Source: an uncultured Lachnospiraceae bacterium (GTDB lineage: Bacteria > Bacillota_A > Clostridia > Lachnospirales > Lachnospiraceae). From it: DNA of 6,542 nt. The notes under the pieces were generated by a model that saw only the letters and a program-made list of their open reading frames with translations, ran no database searches and was not told where the DNA came from. Position numbers and translations under genes: made by a program. Positions 1 through 5,529 of this stretch are shown one piece after another. Each line of letters starts with the position of its first letter. Position 1 is the first letter of the stretch. The DNA lies in contig CAMOOZ010000042.1 of NCBI GenBank assembly GCA_946621895.1, positions 1 through 6,542 on the forward strand. The letters are read 5' to 3'.

Positions 1-8
1 GGCGAATG

Positions 9-60
9 TCCTCCATAAGCATGAAGCGACGCGAAGCGGCGCGGGAATGCGCATGGAGGA
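9..60. repeat. Long imperfect hairpin with GCGAAGC tip
   Basis: An 8-bp outer stem (TCCTCCAT at 9-16 with ATGGAGGA at 53-60) encloses GCAT/ATGC (19-22 with 47-50) and an apical stem GCGACGC-GAA-GCGGCGC (26-42; one A-G mismatch). The tip contains GCGAAGC, known as an unusually stable DNA mini-hairpin sequence. No T-run follows directly. It may be a dispersed intergenic element or an mRNA-processing/stability structure. The 3' end of an upstream gene cannot be placed: frame 1 stops at 16-18, frame 3 at 69-71, and frame 2 stays open to 148. Confidence 0.55.
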
Positions 61-61
61 A

Positions 62-102
62 GCGCAGGTAAAGCTGCGAAGCAGCGACTGCGCGGTGTTT
101 TT
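62..102 (+). terminator. Hairpin plus T-run, possible terminator or attenuator
   Basis: GCGCAG (62-67) pairs with CTGCGC (88-93), and inside it GCTGC-GAA-GCAGC (73-85) forms a second stem with the same GCGAAGC tip as the hairpin at 9-60. Four bases separate the stem from five T at 98-102, slightly looser than a classical intrinsic terminator. Only 38 bases remain before the next start codon and no convincing promoter lies in them, so partial read-through or an attenuator role is as likely as full termination. Confidence 0.45.
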
Positions 103-140
103 CCATATGTGGTTTGCGACCAAGTGTTATGAGGTAAAGT

Positions 141-1043
141 ATGTCTGACGAAGAAAACAAGACCGGCGAGATCGAAGACGCAGAAGAACTGGAGACGGCG
201 TCGGAAGAGCAGGATAATCAGGAAACCACGGAGAAAGAGGAAAAGAAGGGGGGGCGCTTTGGCCGCCTCCTGGAAAACAGCCCGATCTCCGGGATCTTCG
301 GCGGGCGTCCCTGGATCCTGCTGATCCTGGCGGGATTTATCGCAGTGCTGCTTTTCCTGATGCTGCTCGTGGGCATCTTCGGCCAGCAGCCCGCAGACGA
401 TACCTCCACGGTGACCCCCGGGGTGCTTACCGCCGCGATCGTGGCGGGGGAGGATCGCTTCGCTTATCATGACGCGGGAGGGGCGCTTGCGGGCATTGAG
501 CCCTCCATGGCCCAGTCCCTGGCGGATATGGAGGGCTTAAGCCTTAAGGTGCTGGAGACGGAGACCATAGAGGAGGCGCTTTCCCTGGTGGATACCAACG
601 CCGCCGACGTGGCCTTCGGACGGATCTCCTCGGAGAGAAACCTGACAGGCTATCAGGTCTCGGACGACTACGGGCGCTGCGGGCTTTTCCTGCTGACATC
701 CCTCCATGACTATACGGATTCCCTGGAGCTGATGACCGGCTATTCCATCGGGGTGATGGATTCCGTTCAGGCCACAGCTCAGGGCATCGACAATTTCGGC
801 TTTATCAGCCCCCGGGCCTATCAGGACGCAATGACGATGGGGGAGGAGATCCGCAGCCGGACGGTGAATATGGGGATCTGCACGGAGCGGGACGCCGTGG
901 CGTTAGTCACAGCCTTTCCGGAAGACCTGCAGACGCAGGAGATTTCCGGCGGACCTGACGAGCGCTATGTCGCGGTCTTCTCGGGAAGGGAAGCGGCGCA
1001 GATGCTGCTGTTCAACGCGATGCTGACGTCCGGGGAGTTCTGA
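141..1043 (+). CDS. Membrane-anchored solute-binding-like (SBP family 3) protein
   Basis: A 300-aa bitopic membrane protein. Residues 1-38 are strongly acidic (about 16 Asp/Glu) with no signal peptide, residues 58-81 form one hydrophobic helix preceded by basic residues, and residues 94-300 should lie outside the cell. The outer part follows the order of family 3 solute-binding proteins: an opening strand (GVLTAAIVAG, 94-103), a GI-E-SMAQSLA segment like the family GFD-DLA-A motif (118-128), an 'aDVAFGRISSER' stretch (156-165), where R165 sits where family members bind the amino-acid carboxylate, then a second-lobe strand YSIGVMDS (201-208). The resemblance is by eye and the ligand is unknown. 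Instead of an ABC transporter, the neighbours are pilin and channel genes, which suggests sensing or partner recognition. The topology also matches VirB8/TcpC-type subunits, an alternative. The start is supported by GAGGT at 131-135. Confidence 0.72.
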   Translation: MSDEENKTGEIEDAEELETASEEQDNQETTEKEEKKGGRFGRLLENSPISGIFGGRPWILLILAGFIAVLLFLMLLVGIFGQQPADDTSTVTPGVLTAAIVAGEDRFAYHDAGGALAGIEPSMAQSLADMEGLSLKVLETETIEEALSLVDTNAADVAFGRISSERNLTGYQVSDDYGRCGLFLLTSLHDYTDSLELMTGYSIGVMDSVQATAQGIDNFGFISPRAYQDAMTMGEEIRSRTVNMGICTERDAVALVTAFPEDLQTQEISGGPDERYVAVFSGREAAQMLLFNAMLTSGEF

Positions 1044-1054
1044 AAGGAGAGATC

Positions 1055-1393
1055 ATGGCTTATTTTGACAGTGAAAAAAACAAGGCAAAGTGGGCAAAGC
1101 GGCTTTCCCAGCTGGAACAGGAGAAAAACCGCCGCCGGACGAACGGATATAAACCGACGGAGCGCAATCGGATCGCGCAGGATTTAAAAAATGGCCCGGG
1201 CAGGGGACAGGAGCAGCTCCCAGAGGGCGTGCGGATCATCACCTTTGAGGAGCTGGTGGCCAAGGAGGAAGCCAGGCATCAGACTAAGGTCAGAGAGGCC
1301 AGGGCAGCGGTCAGGAAGGCGCAGCTGGAAAAGGGGATGGTGCGGCAGCAGCCTGCGGTTTCCCAGTCTGCCTCAGGAGCAAAGAAGCGGTGA
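1055..1393 (+). CDS. Small basic hypothetical protein
   Basis: A 112-aa soluble protein that I do not recognise. It has no signal peptide or membrane segment. Residues 1-30 (MAYFDSEKNKAKWAKRL...) and 65-95 are Lys/Arg/Glu-rich and likely helical, linked by a Gly/Pro-containing stretch (47-58) that leads to an IITFEEL segment (61-67). The C-terminal tail is Gln/Ser/Ala-rich and ends in basic residues. A strong ribosome site (AAAGGAGA, 1043-1050) starts at the stop of the gene before it, and the 3' end overlaps the next gene by 4 bp, so it belongs to a coupled three-gene unit. Its high basic charge would suit nucleic-acid or acidic-partner binding, for example the acidic N-terminus encoded just upstream, but that is inference only. 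Confidence 0.8.
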   Translation: MAYFDSEKNKAKWAKRLSQLEQEKNRRRTNGYKPTERNRIAQDLKNGPGRGQEQLPEGVRIITFEELVAKEEARHQTKVREARAAVRKAQLEKGMVRQQPAVSQSASGAKKR

Positions 1394-2556
1394 AGCTTTC
1401 CTTTCGCAAAGCGGCTGCGCTTTTTCTTGCGGCGCTGCCTTTATCCTGGGGGTTTTTCCCCGCTTTTTCGCTGAGGGCGGCGCAGGAGGATGCCTTTCCG
1501 GCAGGGATCAGCGAAGGAGAAAAGGCACAGCTTCTGGACGGGATCTACGGGGAATCAGGGGAAGACGCGGATGTGCAGATGCCCACGGAAGAGGAGCTGA
1601 ATGCTTCAGTGTACGAAAACCTGACTGATGAAGAGGCAAGAGAGCTGAGCCGCAGCAGACTGCCCTCGGAGGAGGAGCTGGCAAGGCTTGCCGAAAACTA
1701 TTCGGACAGGGTCATGCCCCTTGCCGCCTTCAAAGCCGGCTATGACGCCGCAAGAAGTCTCTACAGTTATGAGCTGCCCGGAGGAGGGAAGATCCTGATC
1801 TCCGCACCGCTCGGCGGCTGGACGAATTATGCCGTGGCGCTGATCCCGGAGGGAAATGTGAAGCTCTCCTCCGTGGTCAGAGACGGGGAGGTGCTGACGG
1901 ATACCGCGGATGAGGAAGGGGCGTATTTTTTCCGGGAGACCGGCTGCTATTCCTTTATCGCCGGAAACGGCTCCGAGGCCGAGAGCTTAAGCTATATTTC
2001 CGGAAGCTTTCGCATTGTGGACGTCCGTTCCGCGCTGACCGCTTCCTTTCTCTGGGCGCCGGAGGGATATGTCCTTTCGGGTGCGGCCGTGGACGGAAAA
2101 GCGGTGGCCATCCGGGATGAGCGCTATCTGGATCTTCCGGAGGATGGGGTGTATGATGTGCGGTTCAGGGCAAAGGCCGCGGGAGGCGGATTGCCCGAAG
2201 AGCTTGGGGTGAGCTTTTCCCGGGATACTCAGGCGCCCTATCTTGATCTGGAGGGGGAGATCTCGGGAGGGTATTTCGTCGGAAAGGTGCAGCTGAGCAG
2301 CCCGGAGCCTGACGCCCGGGTGCAGATCTGGTTCAACGGGCAGCCTGCGGTATCTCCCACGGGGGAGCTTGCGGCGGAGGGAAGCTATTATATCACCGCC
2401 TCCGATCCCACGGGCAACTGGCGGGCCTACAATTTCGTCATTGAGCGCAGGGGGCATATCCCCTGGGGGCTTGCCGCGGCGGCAGGAGCGGTGCTACTGG
2501 TGCTGGCCATCTTCGTTGTGGCAACGGCAGGCAGGGGGATGCGCCGAATCCGTTGA
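1390..2556 (+). CDS. Secreted, C-terminally anchored surface protein with Ig-like domain
   Basis: A 388-aa type I membrane protein. The GTG start overlaps the preceding stop (GTGA) and has AGGAG at 1375-1379. Residues 1-31 form a signal peptide (basic MKLSFRK, hydrophobic core, likely cleavage near LRA-AQ). Residues 60-107 are acidic and helical with two P-[ST]-EEEL motifs (65-70, 92-97). Residues about 125-265 are beta-rich. Residues 279-352 read like a bacterial Ig-like/HYR-type domain: DTQAPYLDLEG opens it and YYITASDPTGNW (333-344) matches the usual closing strands. A membrane helix at 358-380 is followed by a short basic tail (GRGMRRIR), so the bulk faces outward. There is no LPXTG motif. 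Being coupled to the two genes before it and upstream of the pilin suggests a mating-surface or attachment role. The exact family was not identified. Confidence 0.78.
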   Translation: MKLSFRKAAALFLAALPLSWGFFPAFSLRAAQEDAFPAGISEGEKAQLLDGIYGESGEDADVQMPTEEELNASVYENLTDEEARELSRSRLPSEEELARLAENYSDRVMPLAAFKAGYDAARSLYSYELPGGGKILISAPLGGWTNYAVALIPEGNVKLSSVVRDGEVLTDTADEEGAYFFRETGCYSFIAGNGSEAESLSYISGSFRIVDVRSALTASFLWAPEGYVLSGAAVDGKAVAIRDERYLDLPEDGVYDVRFRAKAAGGGLPEELGVSFSRDTQAPYLDLEGEISGGYFVGKVQLSSPEPDARVQIWFNGQPAVSPTGELAAEGSYYITASDPTGNWRAYNFVIERRGHIPWGLAAAAGAVLLVLAIFVVATAGRGMRRIR

Positions 2557-2562
2557 ACAGTG

Positions 2563-2599
2563 ATAGGAAGCGAACAAAGCAATTGCAGTTTGAGCTTGC
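2563..2599 (+). repeat. 37-bp dispersed repeat, copy 1
   Basis: The stretch begins ATAGGAAGCGAACAAAGC and matches 5311-5347 at 35 of 37 positions; the two differences are A to G. Weaker similarity continues downstream (GCAATT..CTGTGAG here, GCAATT..CTGCGAG there). It starts seven bases after the stop of the Ig-like protein gene and forms the left part of the hairpin at 2581-2613. Confidence 0.8.
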
Positions 2600-2616
2600 T
2601 CAAACCAGCAATTTTT
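2581..2616 (+). terminator. Rho-independent terminator-like hairpin
   Basis: AATTGC (2581-2586) pairs with GCAATT (2608-2613), and inside it GTTTGAGC (2588-2595) pairs perfectly with GCTCAAAC (2598-2605) across a TT loop. The right arm runs into a five-T tract (2612-2616). It lies 24 bases after the last codon of the three-gene unit and 101 bases before the pilin start, so it probably ends the first unit or limits read-through into the pilin. Confidence 0.65.
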
Positions 2617-2629
2617 CTGTGAGATTTTT

Positions 2630-2638
2630 TGATATACA
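2630..2638 (+). promoter_or_regulatory. Possible extended -10 promoter for the pilin unit
   Basis: TGATATACA has the TGn spacing of an extended -10 element (TATACA at 2633-2638) just after the terminator-like hairpin, in the AT-rich leader. No good -35 box is visible 16-18 bases upstream, where the hairpin arm and T-run sit. A pilin gene after a terminator needs its own promoter, which is the main reason to list it. Confidence 0.22.
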
Positions 2639-2701
2639 GGCGGGGATAAATGGCATCCCGTGCGTATATATAGATGTTATTCTTTCACACTCACAAATGC
2701 A

Positions 2702-2710
2702 AAAGGAGGA
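2702..2710 (+). promoter_or_regulatory. Strong ribosome binding site deciding the pilin start
   Basis: AAAGGAGGA lies seven bases before ATG at 2718. The reading frame is open further back to a TTG at 2553 that overlaps the previous stop, but that extension would translate the terminator hairpin and has no comparable ribosome site, so the 110-residue form is preferred. Confidence 0.85.
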
Positions 2711-2717
2711 ATTAATC

Positions 2718-3050
2718 ATGTTACCAGTCGTACTGATTACCGCAACGGAGCTTAACAACGCATCAAAGCCCATCGTCGAGCTGATCAATTCGATCCTTTC
2801 TCCCATGATCGCGATCGTCGGCGCCGCGGGCGCCATCTGGTGTGTATGGCTTGGCGTGAAGCTGGCCAAGGCGGATGAGCCTCAGGAGAGAGAGAAGGCA
2901 AAGATGGCGCTGAAAAATGCCATCATCGGCTATCTGCTGGTGTTCATTCTGGTGGTGGTCCTGCGCACGACCATCGGGCCGCTGACCAACTGGATGGAGA
3001 AATCCTCTTCGACAACGAATAACAATACTACCACTGAGGAGAAGAAGTAA
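2718..3050 (+). CDS. VirB2/TrbC-like type IV secretion pilin candidate
   Basis: A 110-aa small membrane protein. It has a short N-terminal amphipathic segment (1-25), a first hydrophobic helix (26-50, with GAAGA and WCVWLGVKLAK), a short charged loop (51-66, KADEPQEREKAK) and a second helix (68-88). A polar tail, Ser/Thr/Asn-rich at 96-106, ends in EEKK. Two helices joined by a positively charged loop containing a '-KA-ALKNAIIGY' segment is the pattern of T4SS pilin-type proteins in Gram-positive elements. Pilins of this class are membrane subunits that assemble into or line the transfer apparatus. The next gene is VirB6-like, the usual partner. The N/T-rich tail is low complexity and could be exposed. 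The assignment to the pilin class is good; the exact subfamily is not settled. Confidence 0.75.
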   Translation: MLPVVLITATELNNASKPIVELINSILSPMIAIVGAAGAIWCVWLGVKLAKADEPQEREKAKMALKNAIIGYLLVFILVVVLRTTIGPLTNWMEKSSSTTNNNTTTEEKK

Positions 3051-3059
3051 GCTTCTTTT
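3042..3059 (+). other. Weak hairpin at the pilin stop codon
   Basis: AAGAAG (3042-3047) can pair with CTTCTT (3052-3057) around a TAAG loop that holds the stop codon, followed by two more T. The stem is AT-rich and short. It could reduce read-through from a highly expressed pilin into the channel gene, but is too weak to call a terminator. Confidence 0.2.
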
Positions 3060-3110
3060 GGGCGTTTTCCGGACTTGGGATCTGAATGGCTGCGTAAATT
3101 TGAGGATGGC

Positions 3111-3161
3111 ATGAGGCGCATGAGGACAGAAAAAAAACAGGAGGGGGACATCAGGGAATGA
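3111..3161 (+). CDS. Possible 16-codon leader ORF coupled to the channel gene
   Basis: ATG at 3111, preceded by GAGGA (3102-3106), opens a 16-residue very polar frame (MRRMRTEKKQEGDIRE) whose TGA overlaps the ATG of the VirB6-like gene (ATGA at 3158-3161). It lies in the pilin frame, which stays open for 36 codons after the pilin TAA. An open frame this short is expected by chance fairly often, so only the stop/start overlap makes it notable. Confidence 0.15.
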   Translation: MRRMRTEKKQEGDIRE

Positions 3162-5248
3162 TCAGCTTTGCTTACGTACAGCTGGGCTGGCTGCAGGATG
3201 CGGTCAACACGATCTACGACCGCCTTCTGAACCCTGCCTTTGACCGACTCTCGAACCTTCTGTCCGATATCATGAACGGCCTGTTTGAATCGCTCCTGCT
3301 GCCGATCCTGGAGCTTCATCTGTCCGTTTCGCTGGAGCTGATGAGTGCGTTGATCCAGAATATCCTCTTTGAGCTGCTGTTCAGGCTGCAGAGGGTGCTG
3401 CTTTGGGCGCTGGATGCGGTGGAACGCGTGTTCCGCATGTTCTCGGGGCTGGATCCGGTCTATGTCAGAAACATTTCCTCCGGAGTGATGGAGGAGAAGG
3501 GTTCCCTTCTGCTGGCAATCACGGGCAGCCCTGTGGTACGGACCGCTCTGCTCGGCATGATCCTGGCCAGCTTTGCCCTCTGCATTCTGGCTTCCATCGT
3601 GGCGACGATCCGTTCGGTGGGCGAAATGGGCGGAAACGAAGAAAGGAGCCGGTCGGTTGGAAAGGTCATGCGCACCACGGCAAATGCGCTCTTTAAGCTG
3701 ATCCTGATCCCGCTGGTCTCTTTGGCGATCGTTCTGCTGGGGGATGCGCTGTTAAAATCCATTGAGACCGCCACGGGCATGGAGAGGGTATCCGTTTCCA
3801 ATATCATTTTCACCATGTCCACGCTGGACGCGGTGCGGGAGGATGTGCCGGACGGGGATTCGGCCTATTACAATTCTTCCACGCGCACCCAGGCGCTGGC
3901 GGCAAAGAATGCGAAAAGCGCCTCTGAGGTGGCGGATTTCGGCCTGAAGGATAAATACAGAAAGCCCTATTATGAAGGAACGGCGGACCGTACCTTTCTT
4001 GCGGAGGTGTTAAAGACCTTCGATATCCGGAGGGTGGACTATTTTGTGGGCATCGGCATGACCGTCCTGTTTCTTTACCTGTACGGGATCCTGGCCGTCA
4101 ATATGATCGCGCGGATCTTCGACTGCGTGCTGCTGCTTCTGACGGAGCCCTTCTTTGCGGCTTCCATGCCCCTTGACGAGGGGAAAAAATTTGAACAGTG
4201 GCAGGAGACCTTTCTCGGAAGGCTGATCTCCGGCTATGGGATCATCGTGGGAATGAATCTCTATTTCGGCGTGGTGGCCATGGTCTTTGAAGGCAGGATC
4301 GCGTTTTTCGGGGAGGGAACGACCCCGGCGGTGGATTATATCACCAGGATCTTCTTTGCGGCGGCAGGCGCTTATGCGATCCTGAAGGCAGCCCCTCTGG
4401 TCACGGGGATCATGAGTTCCAACGCGGCAACGAGGGAAAAGGAAATAAACGGCATGGGCGCTTCCTTCTCCACTGGAATGATGGGAGCTGCTGTCTCTCC
4501 TGTCACTTACGGCGCGGGGCTTCTCTGGAATGACAAAAACAAGGCAATGCTTCAGGAGGGGATAAGAAGCGGCTTTCAGCAGCTGTTTGCAAAGGGCGGA
4601 CAGGCATCGCCCGCTTCAGGCGCGGCGGGAGATCCCGGCGCGCTGTTTGACGCGAAGAAGGATGCAAACGGTAGGCCCGGAATTAAGACGGGAGGCCTGA
4701 TCGACGGCGCAGAGCCCTTCCGGGGGGCCAAGCAGCATCTGACGGGTGCTGTCCCGGCGGCCGGGGGGCTTGAGATCCCGCTGGCCGGAGCGCTGCCCGG
4801 CGGAGGCGCTGCAGGGGGGATGGATCTTCCCGCGGCTGGAGATAAAGGAGAGCCCGTTTTGCCCATTCCCGGTGCTGAAGAAGCCGCGGAAGCCTTGGCG
4901 GGCGGGAAGGCTCCTGAAGGAGGGGTGCTCGATCCCGGCTTTGTGCTTGCCGGGGAGGAGGCTCTAAATATCATCAATGACGGTTATGCCTGGGCCGGAG
5001 AACGGGATGAGAAGGAGCGGAAAGAGAAGAAAAAGATGGCCGAGCTTCTGGGCGAGGAGCTCGACGAGAAGGCTCTGTTTGCCGCGGAGGGAAGCATGGG
5101 CCTTGATCTGAACGGCGATGGCTTTGTCTCCGGGAGCATCAACGATGTGGAGGATCCGGAGGAGGTGAAGGAACTGTTTGCCCGTCCGACCGATGAGGAT
5201 TTATTTGCCGTTGATCTTTCCGGCGAGGATAAGAAGAAGGATCGATAA
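3158..5248 (+). CDS. VirB6/TrbL-like polytopic T4SS channel protein
   Basis: A 696-aa membrane protein. Residues 1-90 form long amphipathic helices. Clear hydrophobic helices follow at about 128-150, 178-199, 296-318, 320-338, 355-378 and 396-418. Between the second and third lies a ~95-residue hydrophilic loop (200-293), probably extracellular. The stretch LLLLTEPFFAASMPLDEGKKFEQW (from 325) fits the conserved '-P-----PLD-G--F--W' signature I associate with Firmicutes VirB6/TrbL-type proteins. After residue 480 comes a Gly/Ala/Pro-rich linker (481-600), then a charged helical region and an EF-hand-like loop (D650, N652, D654, G655) before a very acidic C-terminus. VirB6 proteins form the inner-membrane channel of conjugation systems, consistent with the pilin gene just upstream. 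The ribosome site is AGGAGGGGG (3139-3147), ten bases before the start. The long tail is unlike minimal VirB6 proteins. Confidence 0.8.
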   Translation: MISFAYVQLGWLQDAVNTIYDRLLNPAFDRLSNLLSDIMNGLFESLLLPILELHLSVSLELMSALIQNILFELLFRLQRVLLWALDAVERVFRMFSGLDPVYVRNISSGVMEEKGSLLLAITGSPVVRTALLGMILASFALCILASIVATIRSVGEMGGNEERSRSVGKVMRTTANALFKLILIPLVSLAIVLLGDALLKSIETATGMERVSVSNIIFTMSTLDAVREDVPDGDSAYYNSSTRTQALAAKNAKSASEVADFGLKDKYRKPYYEGTADRTFLAEVLKTFDIRRVDYFVGIGMTVLFLYLYGILAVNMIARIFDCVLLLLTEPFFAASMPLDEGKKFEQWQETFLGRLISGYGIIVGMNLYFGVVAMVFEGRIAFFGEGTTPAVDYITRIFFAAAGAYAILKAAPLVTGIMSSNAATREKEINGMGASFSTGMMGAAVSPVTYGAGLLWNDKNKAMLQEGIRSGFQQLFAKGGQASPASGAAGDPGALFDAKKDANGRPGIKTGGLIDGAEPFRGAKQHLTGAVPAAGGLEIPLAGALPGGGAAGGMDLPAAGDKGEPVLPIPGAEEAAEALAGGKAPEGGVLDPGFVLAGEEALNIINDGYAWAGERDEKERKEKKKMAELLGEELDEKALFAAEGSMGLDLNGDGFVSGSINDVEDPEEVKELFARPTDEDLFAVDLSGEDKKKDR

Positions 5249-5310
5249 GCGGCCGGGCTGAGAATCATAACGAAACTGGAGAATAAGCTCGGGGGAATAT
5301 AGGTTTATTT

Positions 5311-5347
5311 ATAGGAAGCGAACAAAGCGATTGCGGTTTGAGCTTGC
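5311..5347 (+). repeat. 37-bp dispersed repeat, copy 2
   Basis: This is the second copy of the stretch at 2563-2599, again placed between a stop codon and the leader of the next gene. It differs at two positions (A to G at 5329 and 5335). The GCGAACAAAGC core recalls the GCGAAGC-bearing hairpins at 9-93, so all may belong to one class of intergenic element. Confidence 0.8.
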
Positions 5348-5361
5348 GGGGGATTCGCAAT
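5330..5361 (+). other. Hairpin in repeat copy 2
   Basis: ATTGCG (5330-5335) pairs with CGCAAT (5356-5361) around a 20-base loop. Compared with copy 1 the inner stem is lost (GCTCAAAC replaced by a G-rich stretch), but the outer stem is kept, and the A-to-G change at 5335 faces a C, adding a pair. No T-run follows (ATTACTC), so termination here is doubtful. Confidence 0.45.
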
Positions 5362-5436
5362 TACTCTGCGAGCGACGATATCCTGAACGAATTAATTTAT
5401 ACTGATTAACGATTTCAACTGCTGGGTGACCCGACA

Positions 5437-5495
5437 CGCAAACGCAATTTCATGCGGTTTCCCGTGATCACTTTCGGCAGTTAATTGCGTTTGCG
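5437..5495. repeat. 13-bp perfect inverted repeat, likely operator
   Basis: CGCAAACGCAATT (5437-5449) is repeated as its exact reverse complement at 5483-5495, separated by 33 bases. One mismatch further out, two more bases pair on each side. The spacer contains the palindrome GTGATCAC (5464-5471), and GGGTGACCC (5424-5432) lies just before. The right arm ends three bases before a TATAAT box, so a protein bound to the repeat would cover the promoter. A stem-loop in the leader is an alternative if transcription starts upstream. Confidence 0.6.
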
Positions 5496-5497
5496 AG

Positions 5498-5503
5498 TAT
5501 AAT
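5498..5503 (+). promoter_or_regulatory. Consensus -10 box before the last gene
   Basis: TATAAT is a perfect -10 hexamer, 27 bases before the chosen start codon, giving a short leader with a ribosome site. The -35 position (about 5475-5480, CGGCAG) is poor, which fits an activator-dependent or weak promoter. A second -10-like box, TATACT, is at 5398-5403, also without a clear -35. Confidence 0.35.
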
Positions 5504-5516
5504 TTGTTTGGATAAT

Positions 5517-5521
5517 GAGGG
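5517..5521 (+). promoter_or_regulatory. Ribosome binding site deciding the last gene's start
   Basis: GAGGG lies eight bases before ATG at 5530. An in-frame ATG at 5515 would add five residues but overlaps this site and has no purine-rich motif of its own. An in-frame stop at 5500-5502 excludes anything longer. Confidence 0.6.
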
Positions 5522-5529
5522 AAAATGAG

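Noticed and set aside
2..148. Open frame from the window start to a TGA overlapping the start at 141, possible 3' end of an upstream gene
   Set aside because: It would translate both hairpins, and its residues show no recognisable pattern. Other frames also end plausibly at 16-18 and 69-71, so the upstream gene end cannot be decided.
1191..1628. Forward 145-codon frame spanning the junction of the second and third genes
   Set aside because: It overlaps two well-supported genes in another frame; its Arg/Gly/Ser-rich product is typical of out-of-frame GC-rich coding sequence.
4576..4977. Reverse-strand Pro/Ala/Ser-rich open frame
   Set aside because: It is the complement of the Gly/Ala/Pro-rich linker of the VirB6-like protein; GC-rich coding often leaves such antisense frames open.
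5437..5495. Invertible promoter (phase-variation switch) flanked by the 13-bp inverted repeats
   Set aside because: The spacer is only 33 bases and the TATAAT box lies outside the repeats, so inversion would not flip the promoter; no recombinase gene is visible.
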